Assembly: GCA_946406585.1 (NCBI GenBank)
Contig: CAMJLI010000013.1
Location: 1-22,629, forward strand
Reading direction: 5' to 3'
Source: an uncultured Prevotellaceae bacterium
GTDB taxonomy: Bacteria > Bacteroidota > Bacteroidia > Bacteroidales > Bacteroidaceae
Length of the DNA: 22,629 nucleotides
In this document: piece after piece, positions 21,951-22,629 of the stretch
How the letters are laid out: the number at the start of each line of letters is the position of its first letter
How positions within the stretch are numbered: position 1 is the first letter of the stretch
Position numbers and translations under genes: made by a program
The notes under the pieces: generated by a model
What the model was told of the DNA's origin: nothing
Database searches by the model: none
Seen by the model: only the letters and a program-made list of their open reading frames with translations

Positions 21951-22223
21951 CTATTTTGTAAAACGAATTTGGAGGTTTAATTTGATATAGACCTCACCAT
22001 CTTCGCCACGATACAATGAGCCAAAATGATAGCGGCTCCGACTTGCCCTTTCAAACCGGGTATTATAGTAGAGATAGTCTTCCACGTCGTTACGATTGTA
22101 GAAGTGATAACATACCCAATGCCAAATATCAGATGTTTTTACTGAAAAACAGCAGCAATATACTTTATGTGACTGTTTAATCGATGCAAAGATAAAGGCA
22201 GGTTGTTCCAAAACGTGGGACAA
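21951..22223 (-). CDS. Hypothetical protein or C-terminal remnant, unknown function
   Basis: A minus-strand frame stays open for 90 codons from a TTG at 22223 to a TAG at 21951. The last 60 residues look protein-like and are rich in Tyr, Arg and Asp (HFYNRNDVEDYLYYNTRF, then SRYHFGSLYRGEDGEVYIK, ending LNLQIRFTK). I do not recognise the family. There is no in-frame ATG, and a -7 element (TATCTTTG, 22187-22194) lies inside the upper part of the frame, so the true 5' end may be lost. It could be a C-terminal remnant of a larger gene, in keeping with the decayed surroundings, or a gene with a rare start. Coding status is uncertain. Confidence 0.35.
   Translation of the reverse strand: MSHVLEQPAFIFASIKQSHKVYCCCFSVKTSDIWHWVCYHFYNRNDVEDYLYYNTRFERASRSRYHFGSLYRGEDGEVYIKLNLQIRFTK
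22187..22194 (-). promoter_or_regulatory. -7-like element in the gene-poor stretch
   Basis: The minus strand reads TATCTTTG, a perfect TAnnTTTG, but no TTG is at 19-20 bases; a TTTG lies about 14 bases upstream. No ATG-started gene of useful length follows, so it may be a relic or chance. Confidence 0.3.
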
Positions 22224-22296
22224 GTTGGAATGTTTTGTTTTCCATTCAAAATATACAACACAATTGGTATCATAATTAGTCCCCGATTATGCTATG

Positions 22297-22343
22297 AAAG
22301 GCGGAAACCCCGATAAATTCAAGGTCTCCGCCTTTTCTTTTTC
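22297..22343 (+). terminator. Plus-strand terminator without an assigned gene
   Basis: AAAGGCGGA (22297-22305) pairs with TCCGCCTTT (22327-22335), and after one mismatch ACC pairs with GGT, around a 13-base loop. A T-rich tail (TCTTTTT) follows on the plus strand only. The nearest plus-strand gene, the pectate lyase, ends 756 bases before, so the transcript it ends is unknown. Confidence 0.65.
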
Positions 22344-22353
22344 CCTATTTTCC

Positions 22354-22536
22354 CGACATTTTCCCGCCAACCGACAAAAACAGATTTATGAATCAAATTC
22401 TCCGTTCCCGTGATTCCAATAGGAAATTGAAAAACGTATCAAATTCCCCGTCCCCGTGATATGTTTCTCTTTCTCTATAGTTCCGCCATTTTCCCGCTAA
22501 ACGGCAAAAACAGGATTTATGAATCAAATTCTCCGT
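22354..22536. repeat. Degenerate noncoding repeats: two 53-base copies and a partial third
   Basis: Copy A (22354-22405) and copy B (22484-22536) match with about four mismatches and one indel; the shared core is ATTTATGAATCAAATTCTCC, near the right end of each. A partial third (22435-22460) repeats the AATCAAATT-C-CCGT-CCCGTGAT part of copy A's flank (22389-22414). The units also share TTTTCCCGC and CAAAAACAG blocks. Copy spacing is 130 bases and the sequences between are not conserved spacers, so this is not a CRISPR array. Confidence 0.8.
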
Positions 22537-22558
22537 CCACTCCGGATTTTGGGATGTT

Positions 22559-22629
22559 CTACAAATGATTTTTGTCATAAAGATCTTCCAGTTTGGGACC
22601 TAACTCATCTATTTCTTTTAAAATAGCAA
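22559..22629 (-). CDS. C-terminal end of an unidentified protein (cut by window edge)
   Basis: On the minus strand 22 codons run from the window edge to a TAG at 22561-22559. They encode AILKEIDELGPKLEDLYDKN followed by HL, an acidic, amphipathic helix-like ending. It is open, has no odd codons and ends directly before the repeat cluster. The family cannot be told from so short a piece; chance openness is not excluded. Confidence 0.45.
   Translation of the reverse strand, partial: AILKEIDELGPKLEDLYDKNHL

Larger units (their letters stand above)
21541..22558. other. Gene-poor, repeat-rich stretch after the pectate lyase
   Basis: About 1 kb without an intact recognisable gene. It holds a decayed helix-turn-helix gene with a good promoter (minus), a cluster of four CGGCAA-type motifs, a 36-codon plus-strand frame (21808-21918) I do not call, an unknown 90-codon minus frame (21951-22223), a plus-strand terminator without an assigned gene (22297-22343) and near-copies of a 53-base unit (22354-22536). 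The mix suggests an old insertion or deletion scar. Confidence 0.6.

Noticed and set aside
22354..22536. Possible CRISPR array
   Set aside because: Only two full copies and one partial, with unequal units and spacing of 130 and about 46 bases; no regular spacers and no cas genes.
22393..22578. 61-codon minus-strand frame within the repeats
   Set aside because: It simply translates the repeat copies and shifts frame between them; composition is not protein-like.

Overview
The window looks like chromosomal DNA from a Bacteroidota bacterium, most likely Prevotellaceae (Prevotella/Segatella-like). The evidence is a DUF4270 lipoprotein beside a short glycogen-synthase-like protein, an EF-G2-type elongation factor paralog, a TonB receptor with a carboxypeptidase-like N-terminal domain, a secreted pectate lyase with a C-terminal tail common in Prevotella exoproteins, and many copies of the Bacteroidota -7 promoter element TAnnTTTG (several with a TTG/TTTG -33 element 19-20 bases upstream). 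Shine-Dalgarno signals are mostly absent, as usual for this phylum. The species assignment is inference.

Layout, left to right. (1) 1-82: the first codons of a DegT/DnrJ/EryC1/StrS aminotransferase. (2) 320-2722, minus: a three-gene operon of a GT5-like protein, a DUF4270 lipoprotein and a 45-residue protein, with its own promoter and a terminator at 222-246. (3) 2918-5740, minus: a propionate-type operon of methylmalonyl-CoA epimerase, carboxyltransferase, a 52-residue OadG-tail-like protein and biotin carrier, closed by a strong terminator with no membrane decarboxylase subunit. (4) 6009-7464, minus: an ECF-type sigma factor followed by two small membrane proteins. (5) 7589-9979, minus: a TonB-dependent receptor, divergent from a nitroreductase (10122-10652, plus). 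(6) 10774-12378, minus: an L-lactate permease. (7) 12551-14023, minus: HemW and a small membrane protein. (8) 14194-16353, plus: an EF-G paralog whose GTPase motifs are altered. (9) 16561-19263, plus: lutABC for L-lactate oxidation. (10) 19498-21540, plus: a secreted PL9-type pectate lyase. (11) 21541-22629: a gene-poor stretch with a decayed helix-turn-helix gene, an operator-like motif cluster, a 90-codon unknown frame, repeats and the last codons of a further minus-strand gene.

Taken together, the genes suggest a carbohydrate-fermenting anaerobe that uses the succinate-propionate route, can import and oxidise L-lactate (LldP plus LutABC), and degrades pectin outside the cell. The EF-G paralog resembles the starvation-associated EF-G2 of Bacteroides. 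I did not find a clear new multi-gene defence or mobile system. The most unusual content is the altered EF-G2 motifs, the very short proteins inside two operons, the nested inverted repeats, and the decayed regulator with repeats at the right end.
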